Shown here piece by piece: positions 34,954 through 44,479 of a stretch of DNA of 64,000 bases (positions within the stretch are counted from its first letter, which is position 1; every line of letters begins with the position of its first letter). The position numbers were made by a program, and so were the translations under genes. The notes beneath the pieces were generated by a model that was given only the letters and a program-made list of their open reading frames with translations, ran no database searches and was not told the DNA's origin. The DNA lies in assembly GCA_015075425.1 (NCBI GenBank), contig JABTUL010000001.1, forward strand, positions 186,001-250,000, in the 5' to 3' direction. The stretch is from Spirochaetales bacterium (GTDB lineage Bacteria > Spirochaetota > Leptospiria > Leptospirales > Leptonemataceae).

Positions 34954-36366
34954 CTAAAGGGCCTGATTCTGCAGCAGCGCTGCCAGCATTTCAAAGGCCT
35001 GTCTGGAATTGATGGAAAATACCTGCAATACTTCCGGCTCAAGAGTGTAGAAGTTTACCTTTCCCTGTTCGTAGTCCGCGATAGCATTTGCCAGATAGAC
35101 GGTGAAAACCAGGTCGCGGTGTTCTGCCAGAGCCAGGTAGGGAGCGTGATGGAATTCGATCGCAGCGCTCAGATGTTCCGGAAAGTTCCATTTGCGAGCG
35201 AGCATAGCACCCAATTCAGAATGATTGATTCCGCAGGTCATCTCCTCAATGCTGAGGCGGTACGCCGGTTCAATGGTGCTGGCTTTTTCAAAAGCCTCTT
35301 TTTCCGTCATGCGAGCAGCGAGTACCACCCGGCCAATATCATGCAGAAGGCCGGCTACGTAAGCCGCGTCCGCGATGCGGGCGAACTTAAATTTCCGGGC
35401 CAGAAATCGGGAATAGGCAGCGACACGAATGGGATGTAAGTGCAATTCTTCTGTAATTCCAAATTTTTTCTCAAGAATACCAATGGCCCCCACATTGAGC
35501 AGCAGGCCGCTGATATTGCGAATCCCCACAATTTTTACCGCTTCCAGTAAATCGGAAATATGTCCGCCGGCGAATCCCCCGGAGTTGGCCAGCCGGATGA
35601 TGGCGGAAGCAATGGGTGCGTCCTGGCTGATCTCGTGGGCGATGGTCCGTGCGTCACTTTTTTCATCATTGCACGCTTCCATGATGCGGCGGATGTTGTC
35701 GGGGAAATCGGGCAGATGTTCAATTTCATCAATATAGGGTCGAGCCCGTTCGATCGGGGCATGGGATTGATTGCGGCTGCCCACACCGAGTCGCAGAGAG
35801 GAAGTCGATTCGCTCAAAAGCTGGGGATGCACACCGGCCATGTGCAGAGCCTTACCGGCAAGAGTAAGTCCACTGAGTTCCGCCAGATCCGATTTGCCCA
35901 GTTCTGAACTTGTTGTGACCAGATTTTGTTCAAGCCCGGCGATTTCTTCTTTCGTAAAAAGGAAATTCGTGGTGATGGTGTACTCAACCAGATCCGATTG
36001 CAAGCGCGCTTCAAAGACAATCGAGATCTTCTGGTCTGCGGCGGCTTTGCGCAGAGCCAGTAATTCTCTTTCCCGGGCTTTTTCAAAAGACAACCGATGC
36101 TCCGCTGTGGCTCCTTCCGGGCTGATTTTTTCCCCTACCAGAAAAGCGCGCCAGAGTTTCATGGTATCAAGGCTCAGCAGAATCTCGTGCACGGCCAGAG
36201 CCAGGAAGCGACCCAGGAATAAGGGTCCGGTGTAGGTTAATCCTTTAATGATCAGGCCGTGAATGAAGAGCGATTCATCCGATTCCGCACCAGGGTAGGG
36301 GATCTCTACTTTCTTCTGGTTTTTGAATTTTTCCGTGAGCCGGGCAAAGTCTCTTTCGATTTCCAT
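34954..36366 (-). CDS. HDOD-domain signalling protein
   Basis: 470 residues. The C-terminal 280 residues form an HDOD domain: HLPDFPDNIRRIMEACND, SAIIRLANSGGFAGG, AVKIVGIRNISGLLLNV, AYVAGLLHDIGRVVLA and CGINHSELGAMLARKWNFP. HDOD proteins often regulate motility and second-messenger responses. The N-terminal region (residues 1-190) has no recognised domain. Its closeness to two flagellin genes fits a motility-linked role, but that is inference. Confidence 0.85.
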   Translation of the reverse strand: MEIERDFARLTEKFKNQKKVEIPYPGAESDESLFIHGLIIKGLTYTGPLFLGRFLALAVHEILLSLDTMKLWRAFLVGEKISPEGATAEHRLSFEKARERELLALRKAAADQKISIVFEARLQSDLVEYTITTNFLFTKEEIAGLEQNLVTTSSELGKSDLAELSGLTLAGKALHMAGVHPQLLSESTSSLRLGVGSRNQSHAPIERARPYIDEIEHLPDFPDNIRRIMEACNDEKSDARTIAHEISQDAPIASAIIRLANSGGFAGGHISDLLEAVKIVGIRNISGLLLNVGAIGILEKKFGITEELHLHPIRVAAYSRFLARKFKFARIADAAYVAGLLHDIGRVVLAARMTEKEAFEKASTIEPAYRLSIEEMTCGINHSELGAMLARKWNFPEHLSAAIEFHHAPYLALAEHRDLVFTVYLANAIADYEQGKVNFYTLEPEVLQVFSINSRQAFEMLAALLQNQAL

Positions 36367-36479
36367 TGAACTTCCGTTTTTATTCTGAAAGAGTCGATCC
36401 GTGGCAATCGAAAACTTTAAAAAAGGGCCCAGGGTTTTTTCCAGTATTCCGATACAAAAGTGAACGTTTCCTCTGTTCG

Positions 36480-36510
36480 TAAAAAAAAGCCCGGGCCGAA
36501 ACCCGGGGGT
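36480..36510 (-). terminator. Rho-independent terminator after the distal flaB
   Basis: On the minus strand CCCGGG-TTTCGG-CCCGGG is followed by CTTTTTTTT, a short G+C stem with an eight-base T-run, 39 bp after the flaB stop at 36549. It separates the flagellin pair from the HDOD gene. Confidence 0.8.
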
Positions 36511-36548
36511 ATTTCAGGGCAGCACTCCCCTGCGGCCGGAGGAAATGT

Positions 36549-37394
36549 TCAACGTAAAAGTTGCAGCACTCCCTGCGGCCGGACTCCTGCCTGAGCCAGC
36601 ATGGCAATCCCTGTCTGTGACAGAATCTGTCTGGTTGTTAGAGCAACCATCTCTTCTGCCATATCCGCATCACGGATACGCGACTCGGATGCCATGACAT
36701 TCTCATAGGCATTCATCAAACCTCTGGCGGCATGTTCCAGCCGGTTGGAATAGGCGCCCAGATCCGCACGCTGCTTATTCAGTCGCTGCAGAGCATCATC
36801 CGCTACCTTGAGCACGCCGTTGGCAAGGCCGGGCGTACTGATGGTAATCGGCTTACGATCGGCGACGCGCAGGCCAAGGGCCTGAGCTGTCATGGTGCCA
36901 ATCGTTGCCCTTTCGCGCTGAAACTGGTTAGGTCCCATGTGGAACCACAGAGAAGCCGACCGCGAATTTCTCGCAAAATCGCCCTGTAGCAGGGTGAACC
37001 GATTGAATTCAGCCTGCGAAGCGACACGGTCCACTTCATCCACCAGCTGCGAGACCTCAGCCTGAATCAGCTGTCGATCCTGAGCGCTGTAAATTCCATT
37101 GGCAGACTGAACAGCGAGGACCCGGATCCGCTGGACCACGTCAGATATTTGAGCTAAGAATCCTTCGGCGGTATTGATCATGCTCATACCGTCCTCTGTA
37201 TTCCGCTCCGCCTGACGCAACCCCTGGATCTGAGACCGCATCTTTTCAGACACTGCCAACCCGGACGGATCGTCTCCGGCACGGTTAATCCGCATCCCGG
37301 AAGACAGATTCGCCATGGTTCTGTCTATGTCCCATTGGTTAAATTTTAATGAACGCTGTGCATTCACAGCGCTCATGTTGTGATTGATGATCAT
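36549..37394 (-). CDS. flaB: Periplasmic flagellar core filament protein FlaB (copy 2)
   Basis: 281 residues with conserved flagellin ends: [20 protein letters not shown] at the N-terminus and [21 protein letters not shown] at the C-terminus. The D1 block [20 protein letters not shown] is typical. Like spirochaete FlaB it lacks the surface-exposed D2/D3 region and has the spirochaetal insert [13 protein letters not shown]. It is exported by the flagellar type III system and forms the endoflagellar core. Same length as copy 1 and clearly paralogous. Followed by a terminator. Confidence 0.96.
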   Translation of the reverse strand: MIINHNMSAVNAQRSLKFNQWDIDRTMANLSSGMRINRAGDDPSGLAVSEKMRSQIQGLRQAERNTEDGMSMINTAEGFLAQISDVVQRIRVLAVQSANGIYSAQDRQLIQAEVSQLVDEVDRVASQAEFNRFTLLQGDFARNSRSASLWFHMGPNQFQRERATIGTMTAQALGLRVADRKPITISTPGLANGVLKVADDALQRLNKQRADLGAYSNRLEHAARGLMNAYENVMASESRIRDADMAEEMVALTTRQILSQTGIAMLAQAGVRPQGVLQLLR

Positions 37395-37531
37395 CCGGCA
37401 CTCCTTTTATGCATTCGCTCTTTTTTAGAGCCGGAGAGAATGCATCCTTGCATTCTCCCCCCGGAAGTCATGGGACATCCTTCCGGAAGGAGGCTGCAAA
37501 AGAGGCCGGATGGCTAAATGCGTTTAACTCC

Positions 37532-38377
37532 TCAGCGCAGTAGCTGCAAAACCGACTGCGGGCGAATGTTCGCCTGAGCCAGCATGGCAGTTCCTGACTG
37601 AACCAGAATCTGATTTTTGGTATAAGCAGTGGATTCCTCTGCCATATCCGTATCACGGATTCTTGATTCAGACGCCTGGAAGTTCTCATAGGCATTCATG
37701 AGACCCTTTGCCGTATGCTCCAGACGATTGAAGTATGCGCCCAGATCCGCGCGTGTTTTGTTCACGCGGTGCAGAGCATTATCCATGGTGCCGATGGCAT
37801 TGTTGGAAGCTTCAACCGTCGAAAGAGTTACCATTCCACCCTCTTGCTTGCGAATGCCAAGGGCACGCGCTGTCATGGTGGCCAGGTAGACTCTCTCTCT
37901 GTGGTGCTGGTTGGGGCCTATGTGAAACCACATGGAGGAGGTCCGCGAGCCGCGAGCCAGATCTCCCATGAGCAGAGACATTTTATTGAACTCTGCCTGT
38001 GAGGCAATGCGATCGACTTCGTCTACCAGTTGAGACACTTCCACCTGGATCATCTGTCGATCCTGGGCGGTATAGATCCCGTTGGCAGACTGGATGGCCA
38101 GAACGCGAATGCGCTGCAGGATATCGCCAACTGATTGGAGGTATCCTTCAGCAGTCTGGATCATGCTCATGCCGTCTTCAGCGTTGCGTTCTGCCTGGCG
38201 TAGACCCTGAATCTGCGAACGCATTTTCTCTGAAACAGCAAGACCGGAAGCATCGTCTCCGGCGCGGTTGATCCGCATACCGGAAGATAGCTTCTCCATG
38301 TTCTTGTTCACTTCCCAGTGCTGGAATTTGAGCACGCGATTAGAATTAATCGCGCTTAAATTGTGGTTGATGATCAT
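37532..38377 (-). CDS. flaB: Periplasmic flagellar core filament protein FlaB (copy 1)
   Basis: 281 residues, first of the tandem pair. [20 protein letters not shown] and the C-terminal [12 protein letters not shown] are conserved, with [20 protein letters not shown] and [16 protein letters not shown] between. Ribosome site AAGGAGGAAACGA precedes the ATG. The 137 bp between the two flaB genes holds a 9-bp inverted repeat (GAGAATGCA/TGCATTCTC) without a T-run, so read-through or RNA processing is possible. Confidence 0.96.
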   Translation of the reverse strand: MIINHNLSAINSNRVLKFQHWEVNKNMEKLSSGMRINRAGDDASGLAVSEKMRSQIQGLRQAERNAEDGMSMIQTAEGYLQSVGDILQRIRVLAIQSANGIYTAQDRQMIQVEVSQLVDEVDRIASQAEFNKMSLLMGDLARGSRTSSMWFHIGPNQHHRERVYLATMTARALGIRKQEGGMVTLSTVEASNNAIGTMDNALHRVNKTRADLGAYFNRLEHTAKGLMNAYENFQASESRIRDTDMAEESTAYTKNQILVQSGTAMLAQANIRPQSVLQLLR

Positions 38378-38755
38378 TCGTTTCCTCCTTGAAACGCTGG
38401 CTCATGTGTATATGTATTGAGCCTTCCTGCTTGCCTCCCTGCAAGTCAGGCCACCTCGATATTTTTATCTATTGAGGTATATCAAGCTTCGGGGGTGCAG
38501 GTGGAGGACTTTAGAGCGCAAAAAAAAAATTTTGCACTTTCTGGTGAAAAAGTGCAAAATTATTCGTCAGTTGCCAGCGCCGGAGGATAGGCCTAACTGC
38601 TGTCAGCGGCCATGGGAGTGGAGCATTGCATCGTAGCCCATGCATCGGCAATACAGGATTTCACTTTAGCGGGTTAGCTGATGGTAAGCGCTGACTGGCA
38701 ACCTCAGAGCCAGTTGCCTGATTTCAGGAATTTCAAGAACAGTTTCCATTCCTTT
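38378..38755. other. Intergenic region between flaB and septoil-knot gene
   Basis: 378 bp without a credible ORF. Near flaB the minus strand has CTAAAGTCC, then after 12 bases CCCGAAGC, a weak match to the sigma-28 flagellar consensus (TAAAGTTT-N11-GCCGATAA). A strong terminator lies at 38521-38560. Beyond it GGCAAC (38697-38702) and GTTGCC (38713-38718) form a small hairpin whose arms recur near 38570. No known RNA family was recognised. Confidence 0.5.
38521..38560 (-). terminator. Rho-independent terminator for the septoil-knot gene
   Basis: On the minus strand ATTTTGCACTTT and AAAGTGCAAAAT form a 12-bp perfect stem around an 8-base loop, followed by a run of eight or more T. It would end transcripts from the 38756-39091 gene before the flaB promoter region. 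Confidence 0.85.
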
Positions 38756-39091
38756 CTACAGTCCAGGCCAGTGGTCGACGTATTTGATCTTAATATCTTC
38801 GAAGTGGTCCACGATCTGGACTTTCAGATCCGGGAAATGATCCACTTTCTGCCATTTGCCGCACTGATCGGGAAAATGATTGACTTTCTGTACTTTCAGG
38901 TCTTCAAAATGCTGGACAATTTTTATCTTAATATCAGGGAAATGATTTACGAACTGTATTCTGCCATAGAGCTTTTTTCCGTTATAGGTGCAGTCCGCAG
39001 CAATTTTTCCTTTCAGGGCTTGAGGTTCGCTGCTTGCGCTAAAGAGAAGGAAGAGCCCGGTCCAGAAATATCTATAACGGGTAGAGACCAT
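38756..39091 (-). CDS. Exported 7(1)-septoil-knot-type repeat protein
   Basis: 111 residues from the ATG at 39091, which gives a signal peptide (YFWTGLFLLFSASS); no clear ribosome site, and the frame is open further upstream. The mature protein begins GKIAADCTYNGKKLYGRIQF. Then come six short strands with a near-identical turn: VNHFPDIKIKI, VQHFEDLKVQK, VNHFPDQCGKWQK, VDHFPDLKVQI, VDHFEDIKIKY, VDHWPG. This matches the repeated (V/F)xSFPDxKV pattern of the septoil-knot domain, with Cys in the third repeat as usual. Function of the family is not established. Confidence 0.75.
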   Translation of the reverse strand: MVSTRYRYFWTGLFLLFSASSEPQALKGKIAADCTYNGKKLYGRIQFVNHFPDIKIKIVQHFEDLKVQKVNHFPDQCGKWQKVDHFPDLKVQIVDHFEDIKIKYVDHWPGL

Positions 39092-39242
39092 AGATACAGT
39101 CAGGGCTTTTGTTTCCTGATTGCAACCAGAAAAAGAGATCGCTCTCTGGCAGAATTTGATTGCCTCTGGACCGGGTTCGAGACAGGTTTTAGTGCATGAC
39201 CCGGGCAGACTTGAATATCCCGAAAATTCGCGAGCTATTGCT

Positions 39243-42200
39243 ATGAGTGATTTTCCGTTGGGCATTATTCCGGCGATCTTTATTGCTCTGTATTTTATCA
39301 TCCGTGCCAGCAAAAAAAAGAAGAAAGTCACTCCCGCAGCGCCGCGCCCTGGAGGCCAGTTCAAACGTTATGGCTACTCTGTTGGTCTGTCCTCGCATTT
39401 TGTTCCGGAAAAAGGCTCAAGCATACCGGCGGATTTGCGGGCATCCTACCCGGATGCGGGCTATTTTTTTGCCATTCCACTCTTTCTCCCGGAATGGCCG
39501 GTTTCTTCCGCAGCGATCAGCGCTGGTTTTTTGCGCTGCTTTGAAATTGGATTATCGGACAGCAATTTGCGTATGCAGCGCGAATTGAAACATACTTCCG
39601 GGCTTCTTGGGCATGAGTTCGCATTCTTGCGCTCCGTGGACAACATTGATTACAATTTTTTAATTCACATTTATCACGGACAAACGCTTGCCTATTTGCT
39701 GGCTGCTATCAGCATAAAGCCAGAGGCACGCGAGCATGTCCATCGCATGCTGGACACCGTGGATTTTCATGAGGCTTCTCGCCCTGAATCCTTTACGGAA
39801 ATGGAGCGCGATAGACATGGTGAGATTTATAACAATATTGGATTGTACTGTTTCCAGAACGGCGATATTCATTCGGCTCTGAATTTTTTTCAAAGCAGCG
39901 TAAATTTCAAACCAGCCGATCCTTCCTATCTGAGTAACTATTCAATCGCCCTGGAGCGTATGGAGAAATCCCATGAGGCGCTGAATATGATGCGCGAGCG
40001 GTTGCAACGGCAAGAATTTCAAATTTTTCCGAGTGACACAGATATGCAAAGTGACGATAACTGGGGCCTGAATCTTCAGGAAGTTTTCGAAAAGCGTCGC
40101 TCGCAGATTGTGCCTTTGTACATACGGCTGTCGATTCTGGAGGCGCGTTACGGTGATCGACAAAAAAGTCAGAAAATTTTCAGCGATGCCCATGAAAAAT
40201 ATCCGGAACACCTTACGGAAGAAGCTCTGGTGGAGCAGATGCGCCTCCTGGAAGTCGAAAATAAGAGCGAGGCGGCCATTTCGCTGGCGCAGGCCTTCAT
40301 TGAACGCACGGGTTCCATTCAGGTTTTAATCGCTCTATCCGAACTGCACCGGAGGGCAGGGGAAGCGCAAAGAGCCCTGAAATTGCTGGAACGCCGGAGG
40401 AATGAAACCTACTTTAACGGCGACCTGGCCTTTGAACGCATTCAGGCGCTGCTGGATGCCTCACGCTTTCGGGACGTTGTTGATTTTTGCCAGGAGCTGG
40501 ATGCACGGATGCAATTCCGTTCCGGTCTGCTGTATTATAAAAAAGCTGTGGGCGAGGTCGCGCTGGGCCTCTATCGGGAAGCGAAAGCGAGCCTCGAGAA
40601 AGCCCTGCAACATTCGCCGGGTAATCCAGACATCCAGAGCTTCTTGCAGCAGACTTCGGCTATGCTGGGCGAAGGCCAGAACCTTGAATTAAAAAATCCC
40701 ATTCCGGAAGCGCCACTACCGGATCTGGATATATCACAAAACCGGGAGGAGGATGGAGCAGACATCCTGTATCATCTGTGTGCCCGGGTGTTTGAACTTG
40801 AGCCCGGAGAAGCCCTGCGAGTTAGCGATCATATTCATCTGGAAATTTGCACCGCAAGCGGAGCGCAACAGTTCCAGAGTTTTCAATTCGTGTTCAATCC
40901 ACTGGTGGAAAGCATTTTTGTGAATCGTGCTCGCGTTCATAGTCCGGATGGCAGCATGCAAGACACGGACGTCTCAGAGATGTACACGATGGATAAAAAA
41001 GATCCGGGCATGGCCTCCGATGATCGGCTGCTCAACGTTTCGCTGCCCGGGATAACGATTGGAAGCAAGGTCGAAATCGTCATTTCGCGGCGTAAGAAAG
41101 ACGATTCCGCTGAATTTCCCTTTGAAGAATACTATTTCAGTCGCAGCGCTCCGGTTCAGCTTGGCGTATTTGCAGTGCGCGGTTTTGAGACGTCGCTTAA
41201 AGAGCTTAAATCCTGTCACTCCGTAGACGTAGAAGCCCGGCATGCCGATGGATTGCGTGTCTGGGTCTCGCGGCAACTGGCGCTCTTTTTTCCTGAAACA
41301 GGCGGGGTGCCTATTCGCGAAATCGTACCGTTTGTTGCTGTTTGCGGGTTGCGTCAGTCCTGGGAAGAGCAGGCCCTTGAGTACCGGGAAAAAATGGAGC
41401 CAAAACTAACGCCCGCAGGCGAAGAGCAGAAGATCCTTGATTGGCTGGGAGTTGAGTCACTTTCTGTTGAAAATAAGATACAGGTTCTATACGATTTTGT
41501 GCAAACACAAATTCAATACAAAGCGATTGAGTTTGGCCGACGAGCGCGGGAGGCCGCACCTGCGGCGAGCACCCTGGCCCGCAAATACGGCGATTGCAAG
41601 GATATGAGCGTCCTTCTCTGCAATCTTTTGAAACTGGCTGGGGTCCCCGCTGAGCCGGCCTTGTTGCATTCTGCTACACAGATTCTTCTGGATTTGCCCT
41701 CTCTGGATCAATTCAACCACATGGTTGTCGTGACCGGTGACGGTCACGTTCTTGATCCAGCCAATAAGTTTCATGGTCCAGAATTGCAGCCGCCTATGAA
41801 CCTTGGCAAAAAATCGCTTCTGGTTCTGGATAAGTCAGCTCCCCACTTTTTGCATACGCCTGATTATGGGAATGGTTCCGGTATCCGAATTGTCAGGCGT
41901 GTTTCTCCGGCCGGTGAAGGTGATGTACTGGTCGAGGAAGAAGTCACGCACCAAGGATACTATGCGGGATTTTTGCGCGAAGAGCTGCTGAATGTCCCGG
42001 CCAATTACCGCGAATCCGTCTGGATCAGTCGTTTTGAACGCGAAGGCTACCAGATTCAATCCGTGCAACTCCCGGCAAATCTGCATTCTTCCGGAGACAT
42101 TGGCCTGTCGTGGCGTTATCTGGTGCAGGGAGTCCTGAAAATGGAACAGGATCACGCAATCATGAATCTGCCCGGGCTGACCGAGCTCAATTTCATTCGG

Positions 42201-42503
42201 CCGGGCAGTTTCAAGCTCCATAAGTTTCCTTTTCAATTTGAATACGGACTCACTGTGTCCAGCCGCACATCCTTTCATCTGGATGGTGTGCAACTGGCCC
42301 GGCCGCTGGATTACCGTTCCATGCCAGACTTGAATTTTCAGGCCGAGTTTATTTTGAAGCAGGAGGGACGGGAACTGGTCGCGGACTATGCCTGCCAGGT
42401 CAGGCCGGGGCGTTACCACCCGGAGCAGATTGATGGGCTTTCCAGCGCGGCGCTGGCCGCCCTGGAACCGTTTGCGCGCGGGCACCGCATAAATCGCCTG
42501 TGA
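39243..42503 (+). CDS. Large TPR protein with DUF3857 and transglutaminase-like domain
   Basis: 1086 residues from the ATG at 39243, which places a membrane anchor near the N-terminus (FPLGIIPAIFIALYFIIRAS then KKKKK). Residues about 200-500 are TPR-like (YNNIGLYCFQNGDIHSALNF, GLYREAKASLEKALQHSPGN). A DUF3857 beta domain follows (about 520-720), then a transglutaminase-like domain. Its triad is Cys785 (KYGDCKDMS), His826 (FNHMVVV) and Asp838 (VLDPANK). The rest is a C-terminal beta domain. Such proteins occur in Bacteroidetes and other Gram-negatives; the substrate is unknown. Ends 16 bp before a lipoprotein gene. Confidence 0.88.
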   Translation: MSDFPLGIIPAIFIALYFIIRASKKKKKVTPAAPRPGGQFKRYGYSVGLSSHFVPEKGSSIPADLRASYPDAGYFFAIPLFLPEWPVSSAAISAGFLRCFEIGLSDSNLRMQRELKHTSGLLGHEFAFLRSVDNIDYNFLIHIYHGQTLAYLLAAISIKPEAREHVHRMLDTVDFHEASRPESFTEMERDRHGEIYNNIGLYCFQNGDIHSALNFFQSSVNFKPADPSYLSNYSIALERMEKSHEALNMMRERLQRQEFQIFPSDTDMQSDDNWGLNLQEVFEKRRSQIVPLYIRLSILEARYGDRQKSQKIFSDAHEKYPEHLTEEALVEQMRLLEVENKSEAAISLAQAFIERTGSIQVLIALSELHRRAGEAQRALKLLERRRNETYFNGDLAFERIQALLDASRFRDVVDFCQELDARMQFRSGLLYYKKAVGEVALGLYREAKASLEKALQHSPGNPDIQSFLQQTSAMLGEGQNLELKNPIPEAPLPDLDISQNREEDGADILYHLCARVFELEPGEALRVSDHIHLEICTASGAQQFQSFQFVFNPLVESIFVNRARVHSPDGSMQDTDVSEMYTMDKKDPGMASDDRLLNVSLPGITIGSKVEIVISRRKKDDSAEFPFEEYYFSRSAPVQLGVFAVRGFETSLKELKSCHSVDVEARHADGLRVWVSRQLALFFPETGGVPIREIVPFVAVCGLRQSWEEQALEYREKMEPKLTPAGEEQKILDWLGVESLSVENKIQVLYDFVQTQIQYKAIEFGRRAREAAPAASTLARKYGDCKDMSVLLCNLLKLAGVPAEPALLHSATQILLDLPSLDQFNHMVVVTGDGHVLDPANKFHGPELQPPMNLGKKSLLVLDKSAPHFLHTPDYGNGSGIRIVRRVSPAGEGDVLVEEEVTHQGYYAGFLREELLNVPANYRESVWISRFEREGYQIQSVQLPANLHSSGDIGLSWRYLVQGVLKMEQDHAIMNLPGLTELNFIRPGSFKLHKFPFQFEYGLTVSSRTSFHLDGVQLARPLDYRSMPDLNFQAEFILKQEGRELVADYACQVRPGRYHPEQIDGLSSAALAALEPFARGHRINRL

Positions 42504-42519
42504 TTGCGAAGGGGGGACG

Positions 42520-43272
42520 ATGGGAAGGATAGGGTGGACCGGAACCTGGCTGTGCCTCGGGCTCGTAAGCGCCTGTGTCACGGCGCCCCGGGTCGTCTTT
42601 CAGGCTTTGCCCGGAGATGAAGCCTGGATCGGTGTGGGCCGTGTTATCGTTGCTCCTGTCCGCTACCAGACATCCATGAGCGATGAACTCACAAAATCGT
42701 ATACTGGCTCCCTTGCGCGGGAACTCGCTAAATGGCATCGAGGTGTGGGAGTGGACCGACCAGCCTCCACTGAATGGTTGTTGGACCTGAGCCGGACAGT
42801 GTTTGAACCCGATGGATTGCCTGCTGCAGAAAGAGAAAGACTCCGCAAAGAATTTCCAGGATCCGCAGTGGCATTTTTATACGTCGATGCCCATGATGTG
42901 ACAGAGGAGACGGATCACGAATACCAGCAACAGCGCATGGCCGACGGGAGTTACCAATCCAGACTTGTTCTCAAGCGTTACAGAACGGAAATGGTGAGCG
43001 GACGACTGAAATTAGCAGCTGCTGACAACGGGACTGACTTGTTGCATTTAACGTATGCAAAACGCGTGCGCAAGCCAATGGGGGGCAGCGATAGTAGTCT
43101 GTCCTATTCGGTGGGAGCCGCGGTCGGATCTGCGATGGCCAGGAGTAGCCTGATGCAGACCATGTTAACAGCTCTCGCAGTTGAAGTGGCCCGGACCTGT
43201 CGAGCGACGCGGCCAGCGCCGCTTTCCCTTAATAGCCCTCCGGAATTTTCTGACTCGATCGCAACAAAGTGA
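42520..43272 (+). CDS. Lipoprotein, unknown
   Basis: 250 residues; signal and lipobox GTWLCLGLVSACVTAP. The mature domain (WIGVGRVIVAPVRYQ, AVAFLYVDAHDVTEE) and a Gly/Ala-rich tail (YSVGAAVGSAMARSS) look like outer-membrane lipoproteins of unknown function. Likely co-transcribed with the transglutaminase gene. Overlaps the convergent DA1-like gene by 44 bp. Confidence 0.72.
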   Translation: MGRIGWTGTWLCLGLVSACVTAPRVVFQALPGDEAWIGVGRVIVAPVRYQTSMSDELTKSYTGSLARELAKWHRGVGVDRPASTEWLLDLSRTVFEPDGLPAAERERLRKEFPGSAVAFLYVDAHDVTEETDHEYQQQRMADGSYQSRLVLKRYRTEMVSGRLKLAAADNGTDLLHLTYAKRVRKPMGGSDSSLSYSVGAAVGSAMARSSLMQTMLTALAVEVARTCRATRPAPLSLNSPPEFSDSIATK

Positions 43273-43912
43273 GGACCCCGGCCAGACCACCGTGGTCTCT
43301 GGCATAAGTTTGCAGACGCTGCGTCCCTTTACTGTAGACATCGTGTCCACTCGTTTCAATCGTATGCCGCCGGAACCGGGCGGAAGGTGACGTGTCGCGC
43401 TCGAGGTAAGTGTACTCTACCAGGGTGGGAGCACCCTCGCTTAAAACCAGATCCTGTTGCTGGGGGCTGCGGTGCAGATAGGCCCATGCGTGCGTTAATT
43501 CATGGACGGCAACAGCTTTGAACAAAGGGCGCGGAAGCCCCGGCATGATCCTTATCAAGAGGAATGCCACGGTCCCGTTGGCGTAACGGCCCGCCTCACA
43601 ACGGCCATACTGATTTGTGTCGGCCCCGGCTGCTTTCTCAAGCTTGATCGGGATCGCCCCCCAGGGAAGCCGGATGCCCAGGTTTACCATCTCTGTGCGG
43701 GCCTGGGCCACCAATGCCTGGGCTGTGCGCAGATCGCGGACGGCCTCCTGGTTGCATTGGTGGCAGACTTCAAATCCTTCCGGCGTGTGCACTTTCTCTG
43801 CCCCCCGGACCGACTTGCCGCAGAACTTACACGTGGGCATAATCAGCTGGCAGGCAGCGAATTGGGTGAGGGCCAGAGCCAGGACAAAGTGGGTTTTGCG
43901 AAAGAAGAGCAT
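43229..43912 (-). CDS. DA1-like zinc metallopeptidase lipoprotein with zinc-ribbon
   Basis: 227 residues from the ATG at 43912 (GGGAGG ribosome site five bases upstream). Lipoprotein signal ending FAACQ (Cys21). Next is a treble-clef-like four-cysteine unit (CKFCGK at 28-31, CHQCN at 50-53), then a peptidase with HELTHAW (His137, Glu138, His141) and a downstream glutamate in LSEGAPTLVEY (Glu159). This order, LIM-like zinc unit then HExxH with E, resembles the plant DA1 peptidases that cleave growth regulators. Bacterial relatives are little studied. Confidence 0.78.
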   Translation of the reverse strand: MLFFRKTHFVLALALTQFAACQLIMPTCKFCGKSVRGAEKVHTPEGFEVCHQCNQEAVRDLRTAQALVAQARTEMVNLGIRLPWGAIPIKLEKAAGADTNQYGRCEAGRYANGTVAFLLIRIMPGLPRPLFKAVAVHELTHAWAYLHRSPQQQDLVLSEGAPTLVEYTYLERDTSPSARFRRHTIETSGHDVYSKGTQRLQTYARDHGGLAGVLTLLRSSQKIPEGY

Positions 43913-44023
43913 GGGAACCTCCCGATTTATTTTCAGAACTCCCTGGCTGCTTTCCGGGCAACCGAAAAAAGGAAACCCGCAGAATGGGCTTGCTGATGTT
44001 TGCGCTGCTGCTAATTTGCTCAC

Positions 44024-44479
44024 GTGTTGGATCTCCACACGGAATTTGCCGCTCTCATCCGGAGCCTGGGAAGTAACAGCATCGACTATGCATTGTGCGG
44101 AGGCCTGGCGCTGGCTGTACATGCACAGCCCAGGGCGACTGTTGATATCGATCTTCTGGCGCCTGATTCTGCAGTCGAAGCTATTGAGAAGGTACTCTAC
44201 CGTCTGGGTTACACAATTGCTTCTGATCCGATGGAATTCGGGGGCGGGGCTACGCGCATTCGACGTTGGTCAAAACCCTATTCCGACGGTGACGTTCTAT
44301 CTGTAGACGTGCTACTTGTCACTGCGGCGAATGTCGCTGCATGGAATAGCGTCCTGACTTTGACCTGGAATGGGGAGCCGCTCCGGGTAGTTTCGCGCGA
44401 AGGACTGATTCATCTGAAGCGCATGCGCGGCAGCCCCCAGGATCTGGCTGATATCGAAAATCTGAGGAAAACAGAATGA
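44024..44479 (+). CDS. AbiEii/MNT-type nucleotidyltransferase
   Basis: 151 residues, GTG start. The nucleotidyltransferase core is ALCGGLALAVHAQPRATVDIDLL with the G[GS]...DxD pattern, as in AbiEii-like toxins and MNT proteins, but lacking the long AbiEii C-terminus. The following small ORF starts with an ATGA overlap. Likely half of a toxin-antitoxin-like or tRNA-modifying pair; no biochemical support can be read from sequence. Confidence 0.8.
   Translation: MLDLHTEFAALIRSLGSNSIDYALCGGLALAVHAQPRATVDIDLLAPDSAVEAIEKVLYRLGYTIASDPMEFGGGATRIRRWSKPYSDGDVLSVDVLLVTAANVAAWNSVLTLTWNGEPLRVVSREGLIHLKRMRGSPQDLADIENLRKTE

Noticed and set aside
36481..36510. Rho-independent terminator on the plus strand
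   Set aside because: The T-run is only on the minus strand (A-run on plus).
38440..38520. Sigma-28 promoter for flaB
   Set aside because: The -35 (TAAAG) fits but the -10 matches about half and spacing is one base off; kept only as a remark.
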